Source of the DNA: Sipunculus nudus
Taxonomy: Eukaryota; Annelida; Sipuncula; Golfingiida; Sipunculidae
Assembly: GCA_026874595.1 (NCBI GenBank)
Contig: CM049309.1
Location: 91,102,723 to 91,166,722 of the forward strand
Reading direction: 5' to 3'
Length of the DNA stretch: 64,000 nucleotides
Positions within the stretch are counted from its first letter, which is position 1. Each line of letters begins with the position of its first letter. Under the pieces are notes generated by a model. The model worked only from the letters and a program-made list of their open reading frames with translations. It did no database searches and was not told where the DNA came from. Of the stretch, positions 47,997 through 59,516 are shown piece after piece. A program made the translations under genes and the position numbers.

Positions 47997-49218
47997 CTGA
48001 AAGGCAAATGATGTGAAATGGGAATTAAATAAAACCTCTGCACCTGAATGTTTTCTGCCAATTAAGATATCTTGAAAAAGAACAAGAGTAGCCAGAATAA
48101 CTTGATACCAAATTCTTCAAAGCTATGGTATTTAACATAATTGCTCAATTTATTTATTAACTAAACCACAAAAATAAGGTTATTAGGATATCCTATCTGC
48201 CAAATTCTTAATAACATAAGATATAAGGACATGATAAATGATGCAGATCAGACCTTTATTCTCAGTACTGGAGGTCATAGTGTTTCTGATACACATATGG
48301 AGCTGCCTCTGCTTAGCAAAATCATCCTTTGCAAATGTAGTGATGCTATTCATTAGTTTTTCTTACCTGTCACATGACCCAACATCTTCTTTGCACTAAT
48401 TTTACTGATCACATGAGGCAATGAGGGCCAAAAACTGTAAGCTAACATTGTAGATAAAACTGGGAAATTACTTTATTCTCTTTAGTATAATTAATATAAT
48501 TTTGCTTATAAAATATTTTTTAATTCAAGTAAAAGAATACCTGACTTTATGTACATGAAGTGTTCTAATTATATATTTTACAACATCTTGAAACTGGCCA
48601 AAGGGTACCTTGTACAGATGTTAAAGGTTACAGCATAATGGGCGCATGCATGTATTAACAGGTTTGACTGATCCATAGAACCCCAGGATTGTTTCTTCAA
48701 GGACGACATAAGGCAAGTTAACCTATTTACTCTGATGAAGAATGACACTGGCATCTACCCCCCCCCCCCCATTTGATATGTCCAGTCTCCGTACCAAAAG
48801 GTTCAGCCAAAGAGAGCTCTAGATTATTTAACTAAATCAGTATGCTTAAAATTAATCAAAACAATTAGTTATACAATATGCAAACTGCAGAACCAGAAAC
48901 TAAGTGAGGAGGTAGATACTGCTATCTGGCAGCAAATTATGTACTTGAAATTCATCATACTATCCTGGCACACAAACTGGTTGATATGGTCCAAGTTTGG
49001 CCAGTGTTTAGTGCTGCATGCCACCACCTAGGTGAGAACACTGTGTTTATAATGGTTAAATTACTTTGTTTCAATACATGTAGCTTCTATTGCCCGTATT
49101 CATCACAATGGAACACTATAGGGTGTTATGGTTTAATTAGTTTAATTAATCATATTTTTGTGGTGTTTGTAAAGGCTAACAGCCTGGCTAGTCTAAGAGA
49201 GTGGTGGCTTTGACAGAC
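47997..49218 (-). other. CLIP4 intron without recognisable content
   Basis: AT-rich intron with a short C tract at about 48760-48770. No coding or mobile-element signal is recognised. Confidence 0.6.
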
Positions 49219-49476
49219 CTTCTGGGGTCCTGTCTAAATCATCCTTGGACATGGGATTAGCACCGTTCTTCAGCAGAATCTCAGCAGCTTCATGACATAG
49301 ATTAGTGGCAGCGATATGGAGCGGCGTGCCCTGTTCAAACTCCGCACAGCGACTGTTAATATCCAGAGCCTGGGTCGTGTTCAGCAGTATCTCTAGGACT
49401 GGAGCAATGTTGAAGAACGTGGCGAGGTGCATGGGGGTCATGCTGGTCCATCTGGATCGGATGTACACATCTGCAC
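49219..49476 (-). CDS. CLIP4: CLIP4 exon 3 (residues 139-225), ankyrin repeats
   Basis: The acceptor ...tatttttag starts GTGCAGATG. The exon encodes ADVYIRSRWTSMTPMHLATF, FEQGTPLHIAATNLCHEAAE and ILLKNGANPMSKDDLDRTPE. It ends CCAGAAG|GTCTGT in phase 1, a weak donor. Confidence 0.93.
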
Positions 49477-49813
49477 CTAAAAATACCAGATTTAAATTGA
49501 TAATTTGAAGTCCACAGTAAAAGTATATAATATTTTCTGTAATAAACCATGAACAATGATATTCTGTCTAAAATATTGATTTACATCCGTCAATAGGCAC
49601 AACAAATATGGTCAAAAATAATTTATCAAAATAATATAATGAGGGTTCATTGACAAAAGGAAAACAAAAGGCTTTAAATTATTTCATCAATTTAGTTATT
49701 TCATGTGTAAAGCAATGATATAATGTGAATTTTCAAAGAATGAACATCAATTTCAAAAATTACATAAAAACTGCATTGTATTACATAAATAAAATTTTAA
49801 AACTAGAATACGG

Positions 49814-51620
49814 GTAGTCGACAAGCGACTACTTGTATCCGCCTAAATCAGAGTGGAACGGGTGAAGTGTTGCATATTAGCATGGATGTCTGCAGCCAAA
49901 CTGTGTATGTAGGTTGCGCTACCTACCAAAAAATCCAGAAAGCTCTATACACATGCAAAACTTTGGCCCAATCGGTCAAACGGTTCCCAACATATGAGCT
50001 TGGATATCTGCTGCATAAACTAGAATGCAGGTGGCACCACCTGTCATAAAATCAAGAGAGCTGTCGGGGATGTATAAACTTGCAAAATTTTAGGCAGATA
50101 TGTCAAACCACTGCCGAGATATGAGTGATTTTATCCCATGGCAGACAAACAGATGGGAGCTGTGCAAACATGGCTGCAGGTGGCGCCACCAGTTTTGCGT
50201 ATGATAAAGAGCTATGTGAGATTTATACACATGCAAAATTTTGGCCCAATCGGTCAAACGGTTCCTGAGATATGAGCTTGGATGTCTGCAGCGTAAACCT
50301 GAATGTAGGTGGTGCCACCTGTCATAAAATCAGAAAAGCTATCCAGGATGTATAAGCATGCCAAATTTCAGGTGAATTAGTCAAGTCACTGCAGAGATAT
50401 GAGTGATTTTAACCCAAGGCAGACAAACAGATGGACACTGTGCAAACATGGTTGCAGGTAGCGCCACCATTTTTGGTGTATGTTATAAAGCTCTCCAAGG
50501 GCTACATTTGTGCAAAAGAATTTTCCTGATCGGTCAAACGGTTCCCGAGATATGAGCTTGGATGTCTGCAGCGTAAACCTGAATGTAGGTGGCGCCACCT
50601 GTCATAAAATCAGAAAAGCTATCCAGGATGTATACGCATGCCAAATTTCAGGTGAATTAGTCAAGTCACTGCAGAGATATGAGTGATTTTAACCCAAGGC
50701 AGACAAACAGATGGACACTGTGCAAACATGGTTGCAGGTAGCGCCACCATTTTTGGTGTATGTTATAAATCTCTCCAAGGGCTACATTTGTGCAAAAGAA
50801 TTTTCCTGATCGGTCAAACGGTTCCCGAGATATGAGCTTGGATGTCTGCAGCGTAAACGTGAATGTAGGTGGCACCACCTGTCATAAAATCAGAAAAGCT
50901 ATCCAGGATGTATACGCATGCCAAATTTCAGGTGAATTAGTCAAGTCACTGCAGAGATATGAGTGATTTTAACCCAAGGCAGACAAACAGATGGACACTG
51001 TGCAAACATGGTTGCAGGTGGCGCCACCATTTTTGGTGTATGTTATAAAGCTCTCCAAGGGCTACATTTGTGCAAAAGAATTTTCCTGATCGGTCAAATG
51101 GTTCCCAAGATATGAGCTTGGATGTCTGCAGCGTAAACGTGAATGTAGGTGGCGCCACCTGTCATAAAATCAGAAAAGCTATCCAGGATGTTTACCCATG
51201 CCGAATTTCAGGTGAATTAGTCAAGTCACTGCAGAGATATGAGTGATTTTAACCCAAGGCAGACGAACAGATGGACACTGTGCAAACATGGTTGCAGGTG
51301 GCGCCACCATTTTTGGTGTATGTTATAAAGCTCTCTGAGGGCTACATTTGTGCAAAAAAATTTTCCTGATCCGTCAAACGGTTCCCGAGATATGTGGGTT
51401 TAAGTGTGGAAACAGACGCACAAACGGACGCAGAGCGCAAAGGAAAGGTCAGAGGTCAAAACAAAATCGGGGCGCAGCAGTTCACATGTGACCCGAACAT
51501 AATCCCGGGTTTCAGAAAATTCCACCCAGCGGTTACGGAGGAGTTCTCCGGACACCTACGCGGCGGCGGCGGCGTGCAGCTGAAAACATAGTATCCGCAA
51601 AACTCTGTTTTGGCGGATAC
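49814..51620 (-). mobile_element. GTATCCGC-family element, copy 3 (inverted), with 280-bp tandem core
   Basis: The left edge (the element's right end) is the stem GTAGTCG-acaag-CGACTAC. The right edge is GTATCCGCAAAAC-tct-GTTTTGGCGGATAC. The core holds four tandem ~280-bp modules starting near 50332, 50612, 50892 and 51172, with GGTGGCGCCACC in most. The last three are very similar, so the array expanded recently. It lies in the intron between CLIP4 exons 2 and 3. Confidence 0.75.
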
Positions 51621-51719
51621 AAATATATAAAAGCAAATGTTATATATGTTTACTGCATTTGTCATTAACATTTAAATAGCTAAATTATCTCTGGCACACA
51701 TTTAGAATTGGGCACATAC

Positions 51720-51861
51720 CTTTAGAGACAAGGAAGTTGACCATTCGGCATGCCTCGTCTACATCCCCCATGTTACTGGCTGCTGCTTTACTGGCGTAGT
51801 GTAGGAGGGTCATGTCAGTCAAGGCGTCCCGGTCATTCACATGGGCACCTTTCTTTAAACA
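51720..51861 (-). CDS. CLIP4: CLIP4 exon 2 (residues 92-139), ankyrin
   Basis: The minus-strand acceptor ...ttattgcag starts TGTTTAAAG. The exon encodes KKGAHVNDRDALTDMTLLHY and DVDEACRMVNFLVSK (CLIP4: CNVNDRDGLTDMTLLHYTCK). It ends TCTAAAG|GTATGT in phase 1. Confidence 0.94.
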
Positions 51862-52345
51862 CTGCAATAAAAAAGGTTTTATGTAATATGAGTATACCCA
51901 GATATATCACAACAATCAGTACTACCACTATAAATTTTATTATTATAAAACAATTTGGAATAAAAACGTATAAGATTTTCTTGAATGATTATGAAAGAAT
52001 ATCAATCAATGATAAAATTTTCTGAAATGTTTCTATAAATAATGGTTTTATACCAGCTTCTGGAAGGTATCCCCATTTTATCTTGAGCTGTAGTTCATGG
52101 CTCTCTAGTATTGCACATTTTGTAGTAATTTTGACGTTATTATTATGTATGATCACCACTGGGTTTCTGCAAAGGGAGAAAAAGTGTGTCTGTTTACAGT
52201 GAGGGGTCCAAAGCTGTCAGGACTGCTTGGTTGCTCTGCTCTCTGTAGGGGAATTTCTAACGACCCTTACGGGGGAAAGATTCCTAACAGCCTTAAGTTT
52301 TGGGCTGCAGAAACCTTACACCTAGACATCATATCTGTGAGATCA

Positions 52346-52372
52346 CCACATAAGTTTTGCGGATACAAATTT
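52346..52372 (+). mobile_element. Fragment of a GTATCCGC-type terminus
   Basis: AAGTTTTGCGGATACAAAT matches the inner arm of the GTATCCGC foldback end. The rest of the element is not recognised, so this is a solo end or the edge of a diverged relative covering part of 52140-52372. Confidence 0.4.
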
Positions 52373-52390
52373 ATATTAGCTTTTAAGTAC

Positions 52391-52663
52391 CTCTCTGATA
52401 AGGAGTTCTAAAATCTGCTGTGTCTGTGGTGTCCACTGTCGAAGTACAGCAAAGATTTCAGCAACTGTTGTGGTGGGTTGATACAGCATGTCCATACATC
52501 CAGTACAGCTGGGGTCAAACAAGGTCAGTTTGAGTTGACGGCAAGCGGCACAGAGAGGAGGGTCCTCAGGAGTATGTATCCTCGGCTGGGATGGAGAATC
52601 GTACTCCATCTCCTGTGGTATCCCAGCATCCTCTGTCACCATCTCTGGCTGCTCAAGTGTCAT
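52391..52663 (-). CDS. CLIP4: CLIP4 coding exon 1 (residues 1-91)
   Basis: The start codon is at 52663-52661, eight bases inside an exon whose acceptor is tatttccag (exon edge 52671). An out-of-frame ATG in those eight bases opens a three-codon uORF whose TGA overlaps the main ATG. The exon encodes MTLEQPEMVTEDAG, PPLCAACRQLKLTLFDPSC and EIFAVLRQWTPQTQQILELL, aligning with the CLIP4 N-terminus. It ends AGAGAG|GTACTT in phase 0. Confidence 0.9.
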
Positions 52664-52671
52664 GGTGACAT

Positions 52672-54802
52672 CTGGAAATATATGACATCAGCAAATACTT
52701 GTTAAATTGTCTTTTCAAGATTTTAATGAAATACACATATTTAATCATTTCTTAGGTGATATGTACAGTGAAATCTGCATTACATAGATTTCTCTATTCT
52801 CAATTTCACTCTCTGTGAGAGACTGGACGTAGCTCCATTTGTGTTACTCTAACAATGGCTTCATTATGATTTGTGGACAATCTCAAAAACATGTTTAAAT
52901 AAAAATCTAAGAAAGCCATGAAAAGAATACAATTTTGGTCAAATATGGATCACAATTAAGGACACATCATTATTTATAAAGATCAGAGTTCAAAGTAAAG
53001 GCGAAGCAGCCTAGAGCTTTCTTAACTTTTTTGGATGACCCCATAACTGCAGTGATTTCATGCAGGCCATTATACTTGCACTGGTTACTTACTTCATAAT
53101 ACTGATATGAAGTGTCAAACAAATGCCTGTTATACACCTTAGATTATCCGAGCATAAGAAACGATTACTCAAACAACAAGCTATAATTAATATGAAGTTC
53201 AGCTTTTGATCACTTTGTCACAACTATAGAAACCTAATAGACCTTTTCCGTTTCACTAGCAATATATGTTGGAGATATCTGACATGTATGATTTGGGGTA
53301 TGTAGCATACACGTACATGACATTCTACAGCGAAAGCAGTTGTGTTTTTGGCCCAGTTGCAGTGACATAACTTTAACTATAAGTTATAGCATCCTTGGCA
53401 ACTGTGAGAACCTGAACCAAACAGAGTTCCAATTGTTAGAAGAGTTGAGTGTAGGGACATCTACAGGGTAAAGTAGGAGTTAAAATAGGGAATGAGAGGA
53501 GAGTTTTATTTATATTTTCCTCAATAGAAGCGAAGCCCGCGTTCTACAGTGGCTACAATACATTTTACATTATATATTACTACTATACGCAAAATTGGCG
53601 GAATATCTGTATATCTACTTTAGACCAAGGGCATTTTTAAAGAACATTCTTTAAAAAATTATCTCATTAAAACATGTGGACAAGGGTTCTGGGACGGACT
53701 ACTTGGAAATAGTGATTGAATTAAAATATAAAGACAGTGCAACGCACACATAATCACTGATAATTATTAATCATAAACAATTTCAAGTCTGTAGAAAACG
53801 AGATAAACAACAACAAGCACAGGGGATAGCAGCTCATATCACAACACACGATCACTTGATCGAGTCATTTACCAGGAGCTGTTGATAGGCTGCACAATGA
53901 TGCTGTCAGGTGAACTGTCAAACCAGGCCGGCCGTCACACGGACGGCAGTACTGGCACCAACTAACAGTCTCAGATCACTCGAATTTAACAAATAAGGTA
54001 TGAGAAATAGACTTGAACACCTACTCGGTATCTCCTGTCTGTTAAAGTCGTTTACGCCATGGTTGTACAAAAAAAAATAATTGCCCTCGATCCAACGTAT
54101 AGAGTTGTTTGGGCTTGACTCGTTTACTTCATGGAGAGTGGGTCATACCTGAGGTCCTCATGAATATGCATGACCTAAAATCCCATCCAGTAGTCCTGGA
54201 ATAGCATGTTTAGTATGTCCCTTTCAAATGAAATATGATATTAATGGTGAGTGTTTAAGCTGAGATACTTCATATAAAAGCCGTAAAAATACTTATACAG
54301 TATTTTTTTGTGAATCATTATGGCGAATTCTTTCTAAACAGTAGGACCAAGAGATGACATGTAACTCCGTAAAGCTTGGGTCACCTTTAGTTAGACTGGT
54401 TCATCCTGGATTTTAGATACTTAGTATATGGGACAGAGAGAGAGTCTAGTTTATGAGAACGGTGAACATTTTCTTCTTTTTATTCATTTATTTTTTAAAG
54501 AAGAGAATTCAGGGGAATAATAAAATAAAATTAAAGGTTTGAGTATTTAGGTTCATATTAAAGTATTTGGCAATATATTTAAACTTTTATTTGCCATATT
54601 TTTATCCAGTATGAACATTTTTATTCCCTAACAGCATGGCCTGGTGGGATTCAGTAGGGCCCCATGTGGGAACACATGGGCTTACGTGGGATATTGATGG
54701 GCCATAATTTGCCACATGGGCCCCAGAAGGGATTCATATGGGCACTCCCACGGGGTTTGCCCATGTCGACCCCTTGCTCGCCTCATGTAAGAAAAAGAAC
54801 AT
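52672..54802 (-). other. CLIP4 upstream region, possible 5' UTR exon near 53.87-54.0 kb
   Basis: Because the coding exon begins at a splice acceptor, at least one 5' UTR exon must lie upstream (higher coordinates). A minus-strand donor candidate CTCCTG|GTAAATGAC ends at about 53872. It adjoins the most CpG-containing stretch in the area (GGCCGGCCGTCACACGGACG near 53926-53945). This could be the first exon and promoter. No other gene is seen between 52672 and 54640. Confidence 0.35.
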
Positions 54803-55200
54803 TATATTTCGTACATGTGAGTGTTTAACAAATATGAAACTAATTTGCTGGTAACATATTTAAACATTCCCCTAAAGATTCGTTTAACAAACAAAATTTA
54901 GAGCATTCAGAAAAAATGTATTTGAATATGAGGGTTCCACAAGGGTTCATCACATGGGCCCCACGTGGCAAAGCCTCTCTCTTTCATGGGCGCGTTTCAG
55001 TGTCTATTAATTTTGCTAGCATTGGCGTGGGAACCCATCACAATTCATGGTATGCTTTCAGTTTATTTGATATAATATATTGATTCAATCTTTATTTGTT
55101 AATATCTCCGTCAGAACAGAAGAGGCAAATTTATAGTAGGCCTACAATATCAGTGGGGCCTACATGGGGCCCACAAGGCTCCCACATGGGTTTAATTCCT
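54640..55200. repeat. Segment rich in CCCACATGGG-type palindromes
   Basis: Motifs such as CCCATGTGGG, CACATGGGCCCCACGTGG, GGGGCCCACA and CCCACATGGG cluster at 54640-54780, 54945-54970 and 55150-55195. The latter two clusters are in the duplicated segment and recur at 62098-62118 and 62300-62340. Confidence 0.6.
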
Positions 55201-56852
55201 TACACGGCTATAGCAATAAAAACATTAACATGAGTGAAAAATTTACCCATTTTTCACTAGATGCGTCTTTGATAAGTATCGGTGTTTTATTAATATTAAT
55301 TACTGCCTGGATATGTTTGAGTTCCTTTAGGTATCTTGTGGTAGATCTATTAATACTGATCTTATGTACCGAAGGACAAATTTAATTTATTTTCACATGC
55401 AAACATTGTACAACTGAACTTGTGCCCATGTACTGCGGACAATGGATTGTCTGCTTGACGTACTAGACCGAAACCACATTTTGTGCTGTTTGTCTGACAG
55501 ACCGTGCAAGTTCAATTTCACATTTATTTATAGGCCCATCAGGCTCTTAATTAAGCTAAATGCACCCCATTTTCAACTTTCATTTTACTTACTTTAGCTA
55601 AATACTCCCAATTTTCAACTTTTATATCACAATAAATTATTGAGTTGTCATTGAGCCCACAAAATTCTCTGGCTACAAGCATATTGCTATCAATTCAACT
55701 AGCAAGCATTGAAGACAACATTGATGACATCCTTGAATTATGAATATTCCGGCATTTTCTAGTTGGATAATGGGAGAGTATCGGAGTTTTGTTAAGGTGA
55801 AAGACTATCATGTTTACACACATAACATATAGATGTAGTTTGATGATGGATTTGTTGTACTTCTCAGAGCACGGGAGTTTAAATTCACCTGAAAGTACTA
55901 CTTAGGGCTCATGTGTGTCCTTGCCTGGATTAAATGCTTCAATTGCTTTCTTGATTTGTGGGACAAATTCAAGTTTACAGAGTACCGAATCTTTAGAATA
56001 AATCGCACTGGTTTTAGTATCTAAAGGTCCTTTTAATGTGGTAAAATTAACTCTTGACTTAAATATTTTAGTTAAGATAAAAATAATAAACTATGGGATG
56101 ACATGTATAAACTGCCATCTTTCACATGTGACTTAACTACTTTATTAAATAAAGGATTCTCTTACAGTCCACATAGAATCCATGTTACAAAAACACTAGC
56201 AATCCCATTAAACTTTAATAAAGTCACAAGGGTCATCGACTTTTGTTTTTACAAAAAGCAACCGTGACGATATTTGAAGTAAGGGAACAAATATGTACAT
56301 ATAGAGGGTTTCCACAATGGATCGGCTTATGTACATGATTAAAATTTCATGGACATTTTGTATTATGTAAAGCTCATTAATCTGTAGTGATCACTCGTGA
56401 TACACTAGTGGTATTTTGAAAGATAAAAAAAGATGATAGAGTAAAAATCGATTATTATATGTTACATCTATATTATTGTGAATCGGCTCTATAAGATTAT
56501 ACCTAAAATATTAGTAAATTAAGTTAAAATTTCTACATCCCGCTGTTATTCAAAGCAATGGTCGGGCTTTTAACATTTATTGATTGTGCAAGTTTAAAAT
56601 TCTGTTCGTTGTTTTGTACCCAGTCTTCTTAATTATAGGTATTTTACTGGAATGATATAACTTATTACTGAATGTTTGTATACATAACCATTTATGATCG
56701 ATTATGCAAAAATGTACCCGATTTAATAGATTATAAAAGAAAACGACCAATCATTGAATATAATCTATTAATTGGCGCATCACCTGATGTTATGTATATT
56801 ATCCAATATACCAGATTATCTAGGAAGTGCTATTCCATATCATATTTTATTT
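54803..56852 (+). repeat. Long direct repeat, copy 1 (>=2.05 kb)
   Basis: It starts TATATTTCGTACATGTGAGT and matches 61951-64000 base for base at a constant offset of 7,148. The one substitution I noticed is T at 56593 versus A at 63741. The left boundary is sharp. The right boundary is unknown because copy 2 runs off the window. There is no convincing coding sequence; a 73-codon ORF present in both copies looks accidental. Confidence 0.93.
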
Positions 56853-56985
56853 GATCAAATAAATTGGGGTCCCAAGTGGAATACTACAATTTTAGCCAGT
56901 GGAGAGTATAAATCAGATTGTAATTGAAAATTTTAATGTTGACAGCTGGCCCTCCTGCATGGAAATAATGTTCTTGTTTAGAGTG

Positions 56986-57033
<48 letters not shown>

Positions 57034-57215
57034 AATTATCATGACCATTCAGCGAGCATTTACTTGGTCAATATTAAAGTAAAATCCTATACAGCCGATT
57101 ATATTATATATAAAGAAGATACATAAATTTAAAAATATTCAACCGATTATCAATAATCAGCTTTTTTTCTTTCAGTCATTAACCATTGGTTTAAGCAGAA
57201 TTCCTTTTACTAGTG

Positions 57216-57274
<59 letters not shown>

Positions 57275-57351
57275 TATTTATATACATATCTATCCCATAT
57301 TTATATATAAATATATTATCCCATATTTTCATTTATATATATATTTATCCC

Positions 57352-57395
<44 letters not shown>

Positions 57396-57490
57396 CCCGT
57401 ATATATATCCCTTTTACTTGCATATATATATATATTTATTTATCCCATATTTATATATATATATAATTATCCCATCCATATATATATATA
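56853..57490. repeat. (TA)n and (TATCCCATAT)n-type microsatellite tract
   Basis: (TA)n runs at about 56992-57022, 57218-57270 and 57355-57392 are joined by TTTATCCCATATATA-type units. The tract directly abuts the retroelement ORF at 57491. Confidence 0.93.
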
Positions 57491-58381
57491 TTGAAGCTGA
57501 AACAAAAATCTAAGTTCATAAAGTTTGATATTGTTGACTTTTACCCCTCGATCACAGAAGATCTTCTCATGAAAGCCCTCAAATTTGCCAAAACCATGGT
57601 CTCCATTCCAGAGGATGTTATCAAAACCATCCTGCACAGCAGGAAAAGCTTACTGTTTAGCAACGGTAACACCTGGGTGAAAAAAGATCACACTAGTTTT
57701 GACGTCACCATGGGCAGTTTTGATGGCGCTGAAGTATGCGAAATTGTTGGTTTATACATCCTAGATATGTTGAAAAAGGAATTTGGTGTAAATGCTCTAG
57801 GCCTGTATCGTGATGACGGTTTAGGTTGTTTCCCCAACATGTCTGGACCCAAAGCAGACAGCACCCGTAAGAAAATTATCAAACTCTTTTCCAATGTTGG
57901 GTTAAAGATAACCATTGAAACTAACCTGACCTGCACAGATTTCTTAGACGTAACATTTGACCTCCAAAATGACATCTTCTACCCTTTCAGAAAACCGAAC
58001 AATGACCCTCTCTATATCCACGCACAATCCAATCACCCCCCAGCTATCATTAGGCAGATACCTATGATGATCAGTAAACGTGTTTCTGACAACTCCTGCA
58101 ATAAAGAGCTATTTATGAAAGCCAAACCCATGTATGATGAAGCTTTAGCGAAAAGCGGGTTCTCAGAAAGCTTAAAATATGTTGAACCAACAGTGAAAAG
58201 CAAGAGAAACAGGAAAAGGAAAATAATATGGTTTAATCCACCCTACAGCCGTCATGTAAAAACCAACATTGGCAGAAAATTCATGAAACTAGTTGAAAAA
58301 CACTTCCCTCAACATCACAGGTACCACAGGTTATTCAACAGGAACAATTTGAAAATTAGCTACAGCTGTCTACCCAAATAA
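57491..58381 (+). pseudogene. Penelope-like reverse transcriptase, 5'-truncated
   Basis: The open frame begins in the microsatellite without an ATG. Motif A is KFDIVDFYPSI (residues ~12-22), motif B lies around TMGSFDGAEVCEIVG, and motif C is GLYRDDGLG with the catalytic DD. Downstream come FLDVTFDL, RKPNNDPLYIHAQSNHPP and IIWFNPPYSRHVKTNIGR, which I recognise as typical of Penelope-like RTs common in cnidarian, mollusc and fish genomes. The fingers before motif A are absent. The frame stops at YSCLPK; the continuation lies in another frame, consistent with a single inserted A. Confidence 0.85.
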
Positions 58382-58874
58382 CCTGATCAGCAAACATAAT
58401 ATGAAGGTTCTAAATTCTGACAATGCTGTGAATGCACCCCAAAAACAATGTAACTGCCGTAAAAAAGACGAATGTCCTATGAATGGTCAATGTCAGCTGA
58501 AATGCATTGTCTATAAAGCAACAGTTAGAACAGACAATGTCGTGAAACACTACATAGGGTGTACTGAAGGTGATTTCAAGACAAGATATAATAACCACAA
58601 GCAATCCTTTCGGAACAGATCCCACGCTATAAACACTGAACTGTCTAAACACATTTGGTCACTAAAAGACAACAATATCAATTACAAGCTCTCCTGGGAA
58701 ATATCTGCCAAGGCAGCACCTTACTTCTGTGGGACTAGGAAGTGTGATCTCTGCTTGTCTGAAAAGCTACTTATAGCTACTGCCCCCCCTGGATCATTGT
58801 TGAACTCAAGAGCTGAAATTCTCTCCAAGTGCCGCCATCAAAACAAATTCACCCTGAAATATTTTAAAACCTAG
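58382..58874 (+). pseudogene. Penelope-like GIY-YIG endonuclease domain
   Basis: It is the continuation of the same polyprotein after a frameshift. A Cys-rich knuckle (CNCRKKDECPMNGQC...C) leads into IVYKATV and HYIGCTEGDFKTRYNNHK, i.e. the GIY (IVY) and YIG elements with the conserved Arg and His. A second Cys cluster FCGTRKCDLC follows, then LNSRAEILSKCRH and the C-terminal FTLKYFKT. In Penelope-like elements this domain nicks target DNA. The first ATG is at 58401, but the open frame begins upstream. Confidence 0.85.
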
Positions 58875-59468
58875 CATTCGTACTAATATTCAGCGTGCCC
58901 CCTTAACACCCCCCCCCCCCCAACGAGGATCCGCTGGGCAGACTCATTTGTTCAGGTAGTTGTTCTCTCACTGCTGGCTCGTGGAGTCCATTGGATGACA
59001 GGAAAGTTCTACTTTATCCTGGTCTAATGGGCTTTACGACCTTCAGCTAGGAGACTTGCACCACTTGGTATGGGTATAGTTATTTGCCTTTTATATTGTA
59101 TATTTGCCTTGTATATTGTGTATTTTCACAGTATATGTGTATTTTTATCATATCATATGTATACTACTGATATGTTCACTGCTTCCAAGGCCCTATTAGA
59201 AATCATTTCAATATGCTGATTGAGCATCCTGGTTATATCTTTGTATTATATTTACTATTTACTACATTATATAACCTCTTTGCCCTGCCCTGTTATGTTA
59301 TGTTCGCACGTGTACCCCGACCAATCCTATTGTGCACCCGAGAACAATAGGATCAGTGTCAGTCTTTCACATGCCCCCCCCCCCCGACCCGAATCGCACA
59401 AAGCATAATCTCGTAATCTCGTAAAGTCTCGGCTTTTCAAACCACGACGTTAGCTTCATTCTAACCAC

Positions 59469-59516
59469 ATTCACCTGATGATCGGGTCGCATCCCGTGAA
59501 ACAGTCTGTTGTGAAT
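59469..59516 (+). ncRNA. Type I hammerhead ribozyme motif (Penelope-associated)
   Basis: The invariant core CTGATGA (59475-59481) and GAAAC (59498-59502) are correctly spaced. Stem I is six perfect pairs, ATTCAC (59469-59474) with GTGAAT (59511-59516). Stem II is CGGG/CCCG (59483-59486, 59493-59496) with a six-base loop. Stem III is ACA/TGT with loop GTC, as short as in known Penelope ribozymes. The cleavage-site base is T59510. The base pair at the bottom of stem II is a U-U mismatch, which may weaken activity. Confidence 0.75.

Larger units (their letters stand above)
36354..52671 (-). other. CLIP4: CLIP4-like gene, complete coding region (12 exons, gene span)
   Basis: The gene encodes a 623-residue CAP-Gly linker protein. 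Members bind microtubules and plus-end partners through CAP-Gly domains that recognise C-terminal EEY/F motifs. Domains in order: conserved N-terminal region (FDPSCTGCMDMLY, EIFAVLRQWTPQTQQ, residues ~45-91); ankyrin repeats (~92-225: HVNDRDALTDMTLLHYASK, TPMHLATFF, TPLHIAATNLCHEAAEILL); CAP-Gly 1 (~270-340, GKNDGS); CAP-Gly 2 (~400-465, GKNDGS); Ser/basic linker; CAP-Gly 3 (~535-605, GKNDGT); then VRGINGAKLIGDSY and stop. The order matches human CLIP4; CLIP3 has only two CAP-Gly domains. Twelve exons sum to 1,872 nt with every junction in phase. Human CLIP4 is about 705 residues, so this copy is shorter in the linkers. It is transcribed toward the DOCK gene. Confidence 0.95.

Noticed and set aside
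50386-51158. Three identical-looking minus-strand 70-codon ORFs spaced 280 bp apart
   Set aside because: They reflect the 280-bp tandem modules of a non-coding mobile element. Peptides such as APPTFTFTLQTSKLIS come from repeat DNA and also appear, degraded, in other copies.
55164-55385. 73-codon ORF with a hydrophobic segment, present in both long repeats
   Set aside because: Its duplication simply follows the DNA repeat. It has no homology, a weak start context and AT-driven hydrophobic composition.
57213-57490. ORFs rich in Ile/Tyr (IYIYIYIY)
   Set aside because: Translation of (TA)n microsatellite.
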